Positions 1 to 11,257 of a stretch of DNA of 64,000 nt are shown piece by piece. The position numbers and the translations under genes are program-made. Location of the stretch: positions 5,146,001 to 5,210,000 of the forward strand of contig JAZAYU010000037.1 in the NCBI GenBank assembly GCA_038501625.1, written 5' to 3'. This DNA comes from Corbicula japonica. Its lineage: Eukaryota; Mollusca; Bivalvia; Venerida; Cyrenidae. The notes under the pieces were generated by a model. That model did not search any database, was not told the DNA's origin, and saw only the letters and a program-made list of their open reading frames with translations. Every line of letters starts with the position of its first letter. Positions within the stretch are counted from its first letter, which is position 1.

Positions 1-520
1 CCTTGAGACTGTGATTTATATTATAAACAGCGAAATGCAAACAAGTAGACAGTGCAAAGGATACCGTTCAATGTGGAGAATGTTAATGCTGAATAATGAA
101 AACCCTTGATCCAGTTGGTGTTGAGCTGCAGAGAGCACATCGTCTATATCGGCGCGTATTCGAGGCCAAAGGAACCAGTTTTGAATGGCATATTGACGGT
201 TACGATAAACAAAGACCATATGGATTTTGTATCCATGGTGCCGTGAATGGGTTTAGTAGAAAAAATAATATGGTTAGAGGTTTCCGACTCAAATAACGAC
301 CCACACATTATTGCAAGATATGTTTTACACGCATTGAAAGAACATCAAAAAGCAAACGTGTAATTTATTCGCAACAAATAGCAAACAAACTTTAAATGGT
401 GTTTTTAATAAAAACTTTTTATGGAATGTAAAGGGAAAACTTATACATGATTGTTAATGCAAAAATATTTATTTGTCTTTGCGATTAATGCTGACATTAT
501 TCTACGCTTTTTGGGGTTTT

Positions 521-626
521 GACTTTTCACTTATAATTTTTCACTTATGACTTTTGCCTTATGACTTTTTATTTATAGCTTTTAACTTATGACTTTTGAC
601 CTGTGACTTTTAACTAATAACTTTCG
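521..626. repeat. Degenerate short tandem repeat (CTTATGACTTTT-like)
   Basis: About eight imperfect copies of a 12-15 bp phrase ending in GACTTTT or AACTTTT follow one another. This is visible directly; no function is implied. Confidence 0.6.
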
Positions 627-1009
627 TCTTTTTAAATTACTCTTTGCATTGGTAAAAACCTTTCTTTTACTTGGTTTTAGGTTAAGGCTAAATCAACAAG
701 TTTGTGATTAACAACACCAAATGAAAGGGAGCACAGCAGCCGATAGTGGTATTTAAGTCATAATTTTCGTTCATTTAGCCACTTGCCTAATAAGTGTTCA
801 CTAAACAACTGTTGCATTCATATGTTGATATCATAGTTGATCTATGACACGTGAACATTCAACATCAAATGTTTGTGTGAAATAATGTTTAGAAGTTTTA
901 TTTTCGGGGCATGTGATTGGCAGAAAAAAACTAAAGCAAATACTTTTTGAAATAAGTTCGTTTAAACAGATAACAAACACCAAGCTTTTTAAAATCTTCA
1001 ACTGTGCTT

Positions 1010-1096
1010 TATTTCATTTGTAATAACATGTTATCTGCATGTTGACTTCTATTTGACATTAGTGAATAAAATGATTTAGACTTGACTTGACTTGTT
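1010..1096 (+). repeat. Possible retroposon 3' end with short tandem tail
   Basis: The segment ends in GTGAATAAAATGATTTAGA followed by a tandem GACTT tail. Two other places in the window have the same layout, an AATAAA-type signal followed by a short tandem tail (near 18570-18603 and 61400-61437). That layout is typical of the 3' ends of some non-LTR retrotransposons and SINEs. Assignment to a family is inference. Confidence 0.35.
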
Positions 1097-1396
1097 TAAA
1101 AAAATGAACCTTTGTTGCATAAGAAATTTGCAACTTAAGTAACAATGAAACTATAAACTGTACAAGATATAAAACATAATAAAATTGAAAAATTAGACGT
1201 CTGCTGACTTAAGTTATTGATTCCACTTTCTGGAGCTCTTTTATATAAAATTCAATCTTCCGAATGACCCCACCTCGTCTTGTTGTTATTTTGTACAAAT
1301 TCACAATTTGACGATAATGTATTCCTCCAAAACGCAGTCTACATAGTATGACGGCCGCTACCTTTCTGTTTTCCCTTTCACTGCTTTGCAGCATCC

Positions 1397-1491
1397 TTAA
1401 AAGTAGTAGTTAGTAGGAGAAGTAGTAGCAGTAGTAGTAGTAGCAGCAGCAGCAGTAACAGCAGCAGTAGCAGAAGTAGTAGTAGCAGCAC
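1397..1491. repeat. Trinucleotide microsatellite (AGT/AGC)n
   Basis: An interrupted tract of AGT and AGC triplets occupies this stretch and lies outside any supported coding frame. Confidence 0.85.
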
Positions 1492-2155
1492 AAGAAGGGA
1501 TTTTGCATGTTAAATAATACTTATCACTTAGCCTTCTTTAAACAGTAGGACAGTAGGAGTAGGCCTTATAAGGTGCATTGTGTATTGTACCTATTATGAT
1601 GGGCCATAGTCAATATAATAAGAATAGACAGAAAAAAAACCATAATTTTTGTTATTATAAGATTGTATCATAACAGTTCATATATATCTAGTTTAATGTT
1701 ATTTTCTTTTTTCTAACACCATAATAATTATTCTATGCGCTGACAAGAAAATCGGCAAATTTCGAAATTGACTCGTACACATTTTAATGAAAAATACCTT
1801 TTTATACCATGTGTTTCTCTCCACTTGTCAAGACAAAATAAATTTAAATGCATTTACCATCTCTTCCTCCGAATGAAACAAACAAACAACAATGTTAGTC
1901 TAATTGGGTTTTAAAACTCGATCCTACGAGGGTTGTCCTAATAACTCATAGACAAACTGAATAATTAGAAAGCTACTGAACACATGTATATGCAAGTTTC
2001 ACAGTTAGTTGAAGACATAATTTGATACTTTGTATGCGAAATATCAAATAAAAATCATAAATTATCATAAAGAAATTGCAAAATTTTTCACACGACGACC
2101 TATCGACCAGCGGCGCACGTCCCATCATCATTACACATGCTCACACAGCATACCG

Positions 2156-2400
2156 TTACTCCTTCCTGAAGTACTCTTCAGTATGATCGATACACTCACG
2201 CTGTCTGTCTACCCGACTATTAAATATAATAATGTAACACTCTGTTGGAAGACTATTTTGAGGGCCAAACATTCTGATCTCGTCGCAGTTCTCAAATTTG
2301 CGACCCATGAGCCCGAAAGTACAAACTTCTAGCGGAGCGAGGTCCGGCGAGTACGGGGAATGGCTGATTCCGAGTATCCCAAGTGCCACTTGTATACCAA
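2156..2400 (-). pseudogene. Mariner-family transposase relic (C-terminal part)
   Basis: The minus strand encodes a fragment with the hallmark HSPYSPDLAP, which marks the end of the DDE/D catalytic core in mariner transposases. It is followed by FGLMGRKF and, near the end, by RVDRQRECIDHTEEYFRK, which matches the usual mariner C-terminus (arginine-rich, then a cysteine-containing helix, then YF). In active mariners the last catalytic aspartate sits two residues after YSPDLAP; here that position reads Glu (LE). Only about 75 residues remain of roughly 340, and the frame is closed upstream by a stop in the preceding sequence. I see no matching N-terminal part nearby, so this is a dead 3' fragment. 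Family assignment rests on the YSPDLAP motif plus the C-terminal pattern. Confidence 0.7.
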
Positions 2401-4169
2401 TGCTCTAGATATGAGGTTGCTTCTTAACTTGTTTTTATTTATAAGCATGTCTTTTGGTGTCAATTCACTTTCTTCGCAATATTGAATGATCGAAATATGC
2501 GCCGCGGGTTTTTTTAAACGTTGCGATTTTCATAAGGAGTTCATGTTTACTCATTACATGAAACGAACACTACACTTATAAAAATGATAGCAACTTTTTA
2601 AACTTTGCGGATTTAATTCAAAATGATAAGCAATTAAGGCAACATTAAAAATGTGCGGCTAAACTTGCATTGTGTAATGTACTAATTGTTTAAAGTAAAT
2701 TATTGAATTCCAAATCATAGTGTTTTTGACGTGCGCCGACGATCGCTATCAAGGTTCAACAAAGTGAATGTAATTTCATTATTGTAGAAAAATTTTCTTC
2801 GAAATTCATCATACTTGTTACCAAGTGATGTCTTAACTTACTCTGAAATTTGCTTATAGATATGTTCAGTAGTTTTGTCGAAAATCAAAAGTGTCCCTCC
2901 AGGGCTTCCATATTATGACTTAAATTATAGCCTTTGCATTCTATAAATACAACTAATACTCACAATGACTACTAAGCCTACTACCACTACTACTACAATA
3001 ACAAACTAACGCTTATAGTGAAACTACGTTAAAAGAAATAAATTGAAGGTTCGCTTAACGTGAAAAAATGACCTTTTTCTGAACGTATTATAATCCCTAA
3101 TGTTTTAACTGCATAAAAGTAGGAACAAAAATAACTGTTCAACGGCTTAAACGTCAGAATGGCACAGAAAACTAGTTGATACGTTGTGTCGGTCGGTATA
3201 CCCCTTTTCGTCACTTATTTAGATGTTTCATTCTTCATTCTTTGAACTTAAGATTTTCCTTGTTTACCAAAAACCACGTTATAAATACTATCCATTATGA
3301 ATTCGAAAGCAAGAGAAACGGAAGAAATGGGCATGAGAGAGAACAAGTGATGTTGTGATTGTGTTTTATTTCAGTACAGTTTCGTGCTTAAATAACCTTA
3401 TACAGATGAAAATAATAGGAAATTAACAAAAATATGATAATTTTACAGGAACAGAGGTCTGAGGGAAGAGCGTCTGACTCCACATACGGCATAACATCAA
3501 ATCTCTGCCAGGCTTCCAAGCCGAATGCATATTAAAACATGGAACTGATAAGTCAGAATTCGAATTATTAATTATTTCATAGTTGTTTTCTGGATGTTGT
3601 TAGTGATGTTTATATAAAAATAATGTAAAGCCTAGTGCTATTTTATTTTCTGGCGATTAAAAAGCTTCATAAAAGTCAAAAGTCTCGTTCTTATTGGATT
3701 TTCGAATAATGAATTATTTAAAACGGTGATATCCCTATACAACGTATGAGACATCCTAAATACAAGGTCGATTGCTACATTTTTGTAGCAGTGAATGTTT
3801 TTTTTTATTTTTCCCGTATTGTACTGTTATTTAAGATGATTACTACTTTTATTATGTGAATGTAAAACGGGAAAGCAGAAGTAAAACAATTCAATTGATA
3901 ACTTTAACGAATATGCAACGCAATTATTAACAATCTTTTCATTAAATAAAACGCGAGACGAATTTAATACAATGGAGGTTAATGGACTGATATAGGGCCT
4001 TTTGTCTTACCTAATTTAAGTTTTACCATAGTGCAAGTAGAATAACAATAAGTGTATAGTACACTTAAATTGTAGATTTAAACTAGACATATTAAAAGAG
4101 TGATATAACCCTAATGAATTTTATTTTTAATAGTGGTTAAAATTATATACAAAATCCAACATCAAAAGA
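2401..4169. other. Intergenic or 5' flanking DNA of the cadherin-like gene
   Basis: No exon, RNA gene or clear inverted repeat was recognised. The 3' part (about 4080-4169) directly precedes the start codon of the cadherin-like gene and probably contains its 5' UTR. I could not identify a core promoter element with confidence. Confidence 0.4.
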
Positions 4170-4227
4170 ATGATTTTCATTTGGATTTTTATCTCATCCA
4201 TGCCTTATGTCAAGACTGACAGAGCCG
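4170..4227 (+). CDS. Cadherin-like gene exon 1: start codon and signal peptide
   Basis: The ATG at 4170 opens a 19-codon frame, MIFIWIFISSMPYVKTDRA, ending at a consensus donor GTAAGT (4228). The first ten residues form a strongly hydrophobic core, as expected for a secretory signal peptide, so the mature protein would be exported. The exon ends in phase 1, exactly the phase required by the next exon at 8499, and the join creates a glycine codon. This start was chosen for the hydrophobic leader, the strong donor and the phase match. The exon is too short to be found by open-frame length, so it remains a prediction. Cleavage probably lies near SSM or KTD. Confidence 0.65.
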
Positions 4228-6633
4228 GTAAGTAGACGATTTATTTTCTGACAGAAGAATTGTATAGCTATAATGCCTAAAAGGAGTTACCTTACCCGTT
4301 TATTATATAGTATATTTTCTCAAAAAACATACGCGTTATTGTTACAGTTTGGTGTAAGCTGGTCTCATGTTCTTTTTGCCACTGTGAGGTACGATTTGTA
4401 GAAACCATATAGATAGCTATCGGTTCAAAAAGGAAAAACATAGCTTAAATCAATTGAAACCGGATGATTTATGAAGTAAAAATGAAAACATCTTATTTTA
4501 TTAAATTGTTTGTGCCTTTTTAGGGATAAATTCCCTGGTTGCAAAGAGTCACACACATTAGGTTTTATTAGTTTTATTATAATGATGCAGTTAAACGCTG
4601 ATTGTAGCAAGAAAAGTGTAACACACACGTGTTATATGTGGACGACATTTATGCTAATGATGTAATGTCCCTGTGCCAAGTTTTGGTGTTTAACCTATGA
4701 TCAAGCCACCACACACCATCAGTCTAACAGTCCACATGTCCAATAATGATTCCTAAATCAGCCACACTTACACAAACTGGGTAATCTTGGCTATTCCAAA
4801 CCACGCCTACAAAAAAGTAACAGTTATTTTCCATTACAAATACACATAAAGTTATGCTCATCTGCTTGTCAATAGGTTTGGGATCAGCCATGCAACACAT
4901 ATGTAATTGGTCAAAAACATAAACACCAGAAGCACACAACAAAAAATAAAGAAATACATGAAAATCAACCAAGAGCTTAATAATTGCCAGGGAATGGCTT
5001 AGAGGGAGACTTGGCAGAAATAGTCTCCCAAATTGTCTAAACTTCTCCCTCTACTGAGCAAACGTAGAAGTTATTCCTATATGTCCTGGGCTGTCACTAG
5101 ACCAGCATGATCAAAATATCACTACAGCGTGTGTGTTACATGTATTATGAGAATGTGTATTCTGATTGTGATTTTCCGTTACTATACGGCACATACCGAA
5201 CTCCGAAATAATTTTGGAAAATCCTATCGCTGTTATTTTTATAACCATTACGATATCTTACGCCTTTTTTTCCAGCGTATTCAAATTTATTATGAGCGAG
5301 AAGGGTATATAAAAACAGGTATCTAGAACTACATTCCTGATAAAAAGTAACATTGTTGCGTACGTAAGCTGCATCACGCTTGACCCAACTGACGAGGTAT
5401 ATGTTAGCACGTGACCGCTATTCATAGAATGCTCTCGACCTTTGATATAACATATTTTGACCTAGTTATGTACTGAATATCGATATAAAACAATAAATAA
5501 ATATCTCCGGCACTTACCTCATACAATCCACTACGCATTCACAGTAAAAATAACGAATTTATTTCTAAAGCATTCACATGTCGCACGCCATCTTGAAAAT
5601 CCAGAGGGGTCAGCTCAAAGATATCACGCACAATGACGTATTACGCTGAATCCTCACGAGATATACATTCGCACATCCGAATTAAATTTCCCCGCAAATA
5701 AAAATAAAGTTTTATCAAAGAACACCTAAAACATATTTAACAAAAATAAAAAAAATCCACACAATTTACCAAATGCAAACAAATTACTTTGAAATTTTCC
5801 CTTATCAAACATAACTTCCGTTATTGAAAGGGATGTTCAAAAAGTTCTTCTAGCCCGTCAAAATCACTCAACAATTTCACTTCAAAATCTAAGGTTTCTA
5901 CCCATAAAAACGTTCATAACAATACATTTTATTTCTAAAACAATAATTTTGAATGCATAAGTAACAAAATTCACGTATTTACCAAAACAACATCTTTTCT
6001 GAACTTTTTTAGTAACCCTCTTATCTCTCTTGGGTCAAACTAGATGGACGTATTAAACATCATCTATTAATAGTTAAATAATAAATATAATACATGACCC
6101 ATAATTCGTCCAGAAAATACTTCTATCGTTCTTGAAAATAGAACTACAGATGACTGAATGAATGTTAGATATGTATAAACAATAATTTCTACACCCATAT
6201 TGATATACTTTTACCAAATAATCTTATGCAAATTTTACTTAATGCTTACTTTTATCCACGATAGAGAGCAAGGATTTGAACTAACACGTAGCCGAATTAT
6301 ACACTGTAACAGTAAGTTGTCTTTCAAGACAGCTCATTAAAGTGCTTAGTTAAACTGTACCTACCTACCATACCGGTGTTCCCATTGTTGTCTACTACCT
6401 GTCCTCCACCGGTTACCAACCTGCTCTGCTTGCCAATAATTCTAGATTACTCTGCCTGCTATTACTGTCTGACTGTTTACTCTGCCTGCTTGCCTTATGT
6501 ACATGATTTACTACTGTGCATGTCTGCCTACAAACCTGCTGCTCTAAATATCTGTCTACTTGACTGTCTACCTTCCCTGCTTGTCATTCTGCCCGTAAGA
6601 CTACTCTACCTGAATGTCCGCCAATTCTGCTAG

Positions 6634-6635
6634 CC

Positions 6636-6666
<31 letters not shown>
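6634..6666. repeat. (CTGT)n microsatellite
   Basis: About eight perfect CTGT units are preceded by a longer CTG- and CTGCCT-rich stretch from about 6400. Confidence 0.9.
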
Positions 6667-6667
<1 letters not shown>

Positions 6668-7069
6668 AAAGATTCCTCTGAATACATATTTATACTTAGT
6701 CTAGGCCATCTAGACGTTCTGTCATTGATCAGTGTCACACTGCTCTGACGAACGTCTCGAGACATCGCTATATAAAAAGTCTGACCGACAGGTGACGCTT
6801 TTGTATGGTAAACAAATCCAAAATAATCGCGATTTCTAATGACATTCGTTAACAGTGCTTTAACCATATTTCTCCCACACTGGGCAAAGTAAATTTTAGG
6901 TAATATGATATCAAGCTACAAAATCAGGTACATGGTTTATAAAACAAAGAACGTTAAGTACTTGCCTACCCCATTTTACATAAATGAATGCAAATATAAG
7001 GTACGCCGTTGCTGCCTCTTCGTGATAATGGTTTTAGACTGTCAATGTGGTATGATATGGCAGTTGTCA

Positions 7070-7410
7070 TTGTACGGTGATTGATAAAAAGGGAAGGATA
7101 TCAAAATCTCACTAACGGAAAAATGCAGTTCCCTCAAACTTTGCATACATAAATCTTATTATCTATGTTTATTATTTATACGTTAAGAAAAGTTAGAATA
7201 GTGAAGAAAAATAGTTTGACCTAAAAAAATCCCTAAATTCTGCAGCCAAACACAAAAAGAAAGCAACACTAAACATAAATTAAAATGCCTTCCTGAGTAA
7301 TGAGTTACTAACAACAATATCTTGTCTAACACATGTATACAGTAAGAGATATTTATAAAAGTGTGTTTTGGCCTTTAATTTCATGGTTGCGTAAACGGAT
7401 GTTGTTTATT
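7070..7410 (+). repeat. Dispersed ~390-bp repeat, copy A
   Basis: This block is colinear with the reverse complement of 19345-19735. Shared landmarks are ATCAAAATCTCA-AACGG, an ACTTTGCA-CA phrase, a TTAGAATA-T-AAGAAAAATA phrase, AAAAGTGTGTTT and GCGTAAACGGATG. A half copy lies at 13530-13690. Copies differ by many substitutions, so the insertions are old. No coding capacity is visible. Confidence 0.65.
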
Positions 7411-8498
7411 TCTCTCTTTATAATTAGAAGTTATTTTAACGAATCTTGGATATTGTCATTATCATTTTGATCATGTGGCATTTGAACTGTTTTTGTTTTG
7501 CGATGCTCCGTTTTTTTTTTTTGTTTAATTGCAAATATAATTTTAGGGATTTTCAAGCTTTAGTTTTCGTTACTGTTCTCAATTGTCTTAACACTTTGTT
7601 TTTTCGTAAATGGGAAATTTATAGACTTTTTAAAAAATTTAATCGTAGTGATTTCACTGTAAAATGTTTCTAAGGTCGTCATTAGGGTATGCAAAAGAAT
7701 TTTGAACTTATCTTAAGAAATTCAAAAAATGGTTGTAGGTCAAAGTTTTTCACTTCAGACGTAATTCTGATCCAAAAAGGCCCACATTTAGAGAAAAAAT
7801 ACTATCTTCTTATTGAAATGATTTCATTCTAAAATATTTTTGAGGTTGCAATAAGGTAACTCTTGTGCTTGCAACGTCTATATAAACTTTTCATCAGATC
7901 GCGTGGTAACCGCAGTACCCAGCTTACATGAACACGCCTGTGGGCGCAATAATATAGTTAAAAATGCGTGTCGCCTTAGGATATGTCTTTCCGATTTCCA
8001 GCTGGCGGGGCGACAGTCTAAAAACAATTTTTACTCGACAACAACGGCGTTCCATACTAATGTCCTAATTACAAGCCTCGTTTTGGATTGTCTGGTTTTT
8101 TAACGAACAATGTCTTCAGACGTACTGATCGCCTTTGCGAAATCAGAGCGTCTGAATGATTGAGACTAATTTATACTACATCTATTGTATAACTTGAAAA
8201 TAAGGCTAAAAGGGATGGTAGGAGTTAATTGGATTAAAGCCATGGAGCAAAAACGTGTTATTACAAAATAATATATAATATATAATACAGAGATTAAAGA
8301 AGTCTTTTGTTTGATAATATCACAAATTAAGATAATTTTGCGACAACCCTTTAGAAATAATAGAACAATTTATCGAACCCAACAAACACGTGTGTGTCTT
8401 TCAATAATATTAAATCATATTGAATATAAATAAAAGAACATGCTAAGTTTGATGAGTATCTCAAAGAAATACTGACTTGGTTATTCCATCTGCTTCAG

Positions 8499-8567
8499 GC
8501 ATCACGCACTGCTCTAACGAGACAGTAGGATGGCCATCAACTGGAACGAGCAATACCGAAACTACTC
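8499..8567 (+). CDS. Cadherin-like gene exon 2: start of mature protein
   Basis: The exon is bounded by CATCTGCTTCAG and GTAAGT and is phase 1 at both ends. It encodes a short Thr/Ser-rich linker reading ITHCSNETVGWPSTGTSN and onward. One cysteine and one N-linked glycosylation sequon (Asn-Glu-Thr) are present. It lies between the signal-peptide exon and the beta-rich N-terminal domain. The donor is the first unit of the 32-bp minisatellite that fills most of the following intron. Confidence 0.75.
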
Positions 8568-9300
8568 GTAAGTGTCCATCATATCAATAACTTCCATCAT
8601 ATCCATAACTATCACTTGTAAGAGTCCATCATATCCATACCTATCACCTGTAAGTGTCCATCATATCCATACCTATCACTTGTAAGTGTCCATAATATCC
8701 ATAACTATCACTTGTAAGTGTCCATAATATCCATACCTATCACTTGTAAGTGTCCATCATATCCATACCTATCACTTGTAAGTGTCCATCATATCCATAA
8801 CTATCACTTGTAAGTGTCCATAATATCCATACCTATCACTTGTAAGTGTCCATCATATCCATAACTATCACTTGTAAGTGTCCATAATATCCATACCTAT
8901 CACTTGTAAGTGTCCATCATATCCATAACTATCACTTGTAAGTGTCCATAATATCCATACCTATCATTTGTAAGAGTCCATAATATCCATACCTATCACT
9001 TTTAAGTGTCCATAATATCCATACCTATCGCTTGTAAGTGTCCATCAAATCCATAACCATCAACTTGTAAGAGTCCCTCATATCCATAACTATCACGTCT
9101 TAGAGTCCATCATATCTATAATTATCAGTTGTAAGTGTCCATCAAATCCATTACTATCACTAATAATTATCCATCATATCCATAACTATAAATTGTAAGT
9201 GTCCATCATATCCATAACTTTCACATGTAAGAATCCATCATATCCATATCCATAACTCTCACTTGTATGTGTCCATCATATCCATGACTATTACTTATAA
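8568..9300 (+). repeat. 32-bp minisatellite built from a 5' splice-site sequence
   Basis: About 22 tandem copies of a 32-bp unit follow exon 2 directly. Each unit reads roughly CTTGTAAGTGTCC followed by ATCATATCCATAACTATCA. The core GTAAGT (GTAAGA in several units) is a consensus vertebrate- and invertebrate-type splice donor, and the first copy is the actual donor of exon 2. Continuing translation past the first donor meets TAA within the first unit, so only the first donor keeps the frame. The copies in the middle are most alike, while those after about 9040 are more diverged. Confidence 0.9.
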
Positions 9301-9750
9301 GTTGTAAAGTCGTAAATTTCCAATTTAAGAAAGGTTTTGTCTTATAATATAAGTGTGTTTTTTTTCGAGATTATTTGCTTTGCTCACACAGTTGAACGTA
9401 AATGGTGTTTCATATTTAGATTATAGTCCGCCGCTACTGGAAGGTCGGTGTAGTTGTATATATAAGGGTGAATGTTCGACAATTATTTTATTAGATTGCC
9501 TTGTTTACTGTGGTATAATAAACTTATTTCACTTCCATGCTTGCAATATTTTATTCAACATCTTATAGAAAAAAGACGGAAAATTTGAGTGCACTAAGGC
9601 CGCCATTAACTTGCCAGGGCGTTATTATATAATACTGTTTTGTTAATTTGATTTGTGTTTTTCTTGTTTAAGCTGACGCGTTCATGATGCAAGATCCGGG
9701 CGTTATTATATAATACTGTTTTGTTAATATGATTTGTTTTCTTTTTTAAG
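9301..9750 (+). other. 3' part of intron 2 with duplicated acceptor
   Basis: After the minisatellite there is about 300 bp of ordinary AT-rich DNA. A direct duplication of about 80 bp then repeats the polypyrimidine tract, the AG acceptor and the first 25 bases of exon 3 (see separate entry). Confidence 0.6.
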
Positions 9751-9779
9751 CTGACGCGTTCATGGTGCAAGATCCGGCC
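9619..9779 (+). repeat. ~80-bp tandem duplication of the 3' splice site of exon 3
   Basis: The block from GGGCGTTATTATATAATACT through CTGACGCGTTCATG and GATCCGG occurs twice, at about 9619-9698 and 9699-9779. Both copies contain a pyrimidine-rich tract, TTAAG and the start of exon 3. Splicing to the upstream copy would read into an in-frame TAA within about 14 codons, so the downstream copy is the productive acceptor. Confidence 0.85.
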
Positions 9780-9909
9780 TACCAATTCCAGTGTTGCGGG
9801 GTCGTCAAAACAATCGCGTATTCTGGTGCTGGGGGCAGTATAGACTTCTTTACTTGGAGACAAAATGATGCATCGGACTTCAAACTAATAAGCAAACAAA
9901 CATACACGC
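9751..9909 (+). CDS. Cadherin-like gene exon 3: N-terminal beta-rich domain, first part
   Basis: The exon is bounded by CTTTTTTAAG and GTAAGTAC and is phase 1 at both ends. It encodes about 53 residues with the landmark YQFQCCGVVKTIAYS, then GGSIDFFTWR and a terminal FKLISKQTYT strand. The pattern CCGVV-(x)n-G-x-(V/I)DF-x-x-WR resembles, from memory, the extracellular domain found ahead of cadherin repeats in several molluscan predicted proteins. The alternating hydrophobic spacing suggests a beta-sandwich. Function of this domain is unknown to me. The two adjacent cysteines may pair with cysteines elsewhere in the protein. Confidence 0.85.
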
Positions 9910-11187
9910 GTAAGTACGCAAACAAAACTAAACGAGCAGATAACTGGGTATATATGTGGGTCCATCGCACTTAAGTCATATCTATTTATGAAAGATCTGA
10001 TCACGGATCGCACATACCGCATATAAGTTACAATAATTTCTCTCCCTATAACTATTTTATATATAGTCAACACAGAAAGATGTGGTTCATACCACTATCG
10101 GCATTGGTCGCAAATGATCTGAAGATGTAATTTAAGTGGAATTTAATGCGATACTTAATTAAACACACATCTTCAGTGAAATATGTCTTACATGGGGTCT
10201 CAACAATTTTCATGGTTTAAAACACTGTGTTGCATGGATTCAATAAACAAAATAAAGTTCGGAACGCTTCAACATTTACCGTGATCACCATGTACTTTTG
10301 CGATATTGAAGGCGACTCTCTGATTGGTTCAAAAGGTTGTTATAAATTCACGTTTAGTGGCTCGTCGGCAGATCCTGATAGCGTAGCGGTTTTCAGATGA
10401 TTTAATCAGATTGATATGTGGATGAGCATACGTAAAGGAACAGATTCAAGAACCAGACACGGCGACATCGTCTAGCAATGAGTGCCGTACATATAACAGA
10501 ACGTGCCATCCAAGCAAGTTCTCATAGAGAAATTTTCAGGGAAAGCCTATAAACCATAACTATCGACAAATGACCTTCAGAACGCTCAGACATTTTTATA
10601 TACATACATGTGAAACAATTACATGTACACAGGATGTTAGCATGGCGCTGCCTCCTTTTTGGAATTTATATACTATAAGATAGTTTCGAGGATGCCTACT
10701 CGGGCAATCGATTGGATAAATTTCTGGTGCGTGGTACCACATTCGCTACTCGTTCTCATACATGGGACCAACAAATAGGTATTTTCAGATTAAAATCACC
10801 AACAACAGGTTATTGAATGGATTTCCAATTTAGTAAGACATCATATATTTCAACTATATACTAGTAACTACACCTAGAAAAGATAAATTGACTGATGATG
10901 TTTGCAATTGTTTTCATGATTATGTTTCTCTTTGACATGAGGCAGTTTTCCTTCAATTTTCTACTAAAGTACTCAGCATATTAATAAATCATCCAGAATC
11001 TTTCCATATACATGTAGCAATTGTTGCCAACGAGCAGTAGACTTCTAGTTTTAAGCAATGCTTGCTTGTTTTGACAATATACCAGAAAAATTGTTTAATT
11101 TAATGTTTGCTGTGTTAATGAAAAATGTAATAATGAAAGGGTTCTTGTGAATGCGTGTTAATACTTCAAACAGTATTTTGTTTTCAG
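9910..11187 (+). other. Intron 3 of the cadherin-like gene
   Basis: A 1.3-kb intron between GTAAGT and TTTTGTTTTCAG. No inverted repeat, exon or RNA gene was recognised in it. Confidence 0.6.
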
Positions 11188-11257
11188 TTACAGGATCGCC
11201 ATTTACAACACCAGAAAACATGCGAGCGTCATTCCGCGAGGGAGACTTGTTTGGATG
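11188..11257 (+). CDS. Cadherin-like gene exon 4: N-terminal domain, middle part
   Basis: A short 70-bp exon between TTTTGTTTTCAG and GTATGT, entering in phase 1 and leaving in phase 2. It encodes about 23 residues ending in ASFREGDLFGW. A GD-x-hydrophobic-G-aromatic turn is the expected continuation of the domain begun in exon 3. The phase fit on both sides is exact even though the exon is far below the size that open-frame scanning would show. Confidence 0.75.

Larger units (their letters stand above)
1..2155. other. Intergenic DNA, no gene seen
   Basis: This is AT-rich DNA without a convincing open frame. It contains a degenerate array of a short phrase like CTTATGACTTTT (about 521-626), a possible retroposon 3' tail near 1064-1096 and a CAG/TAG trinucleotide tract at 1397-1491. 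No promoter or exon could be supported. Confidence 0.5.
4228..8498 (+). other. Intron 1 of the cadherin-like gene
   Basis: A 4.3-kb intron between GTAAGT and a TTCTGCTTCAG-like acceptor region (exact run CATCTGCTTCAG). It holds a (CTGT)n microsatellite (about 6634-6666) and a copy of a 390-bp dispersed repeat (about 7070-7410). A block near 6060-6125 recurs near 57345-57410 (both contain CATTCGTCCAG or AATTCGTCCAG), and a phrase near 4620-4650 (GTGTTATATGTGGACGACAT) recurs near 56480. No other exon was recognised. Confidence 0.55.

Noticed and set aside
8568..9300. CRISPR array as an explanation for the 32-bp repeats
   Set aside because: The copies are contiguous without unique spacers, and the window is eukaryotic with spliced genes.
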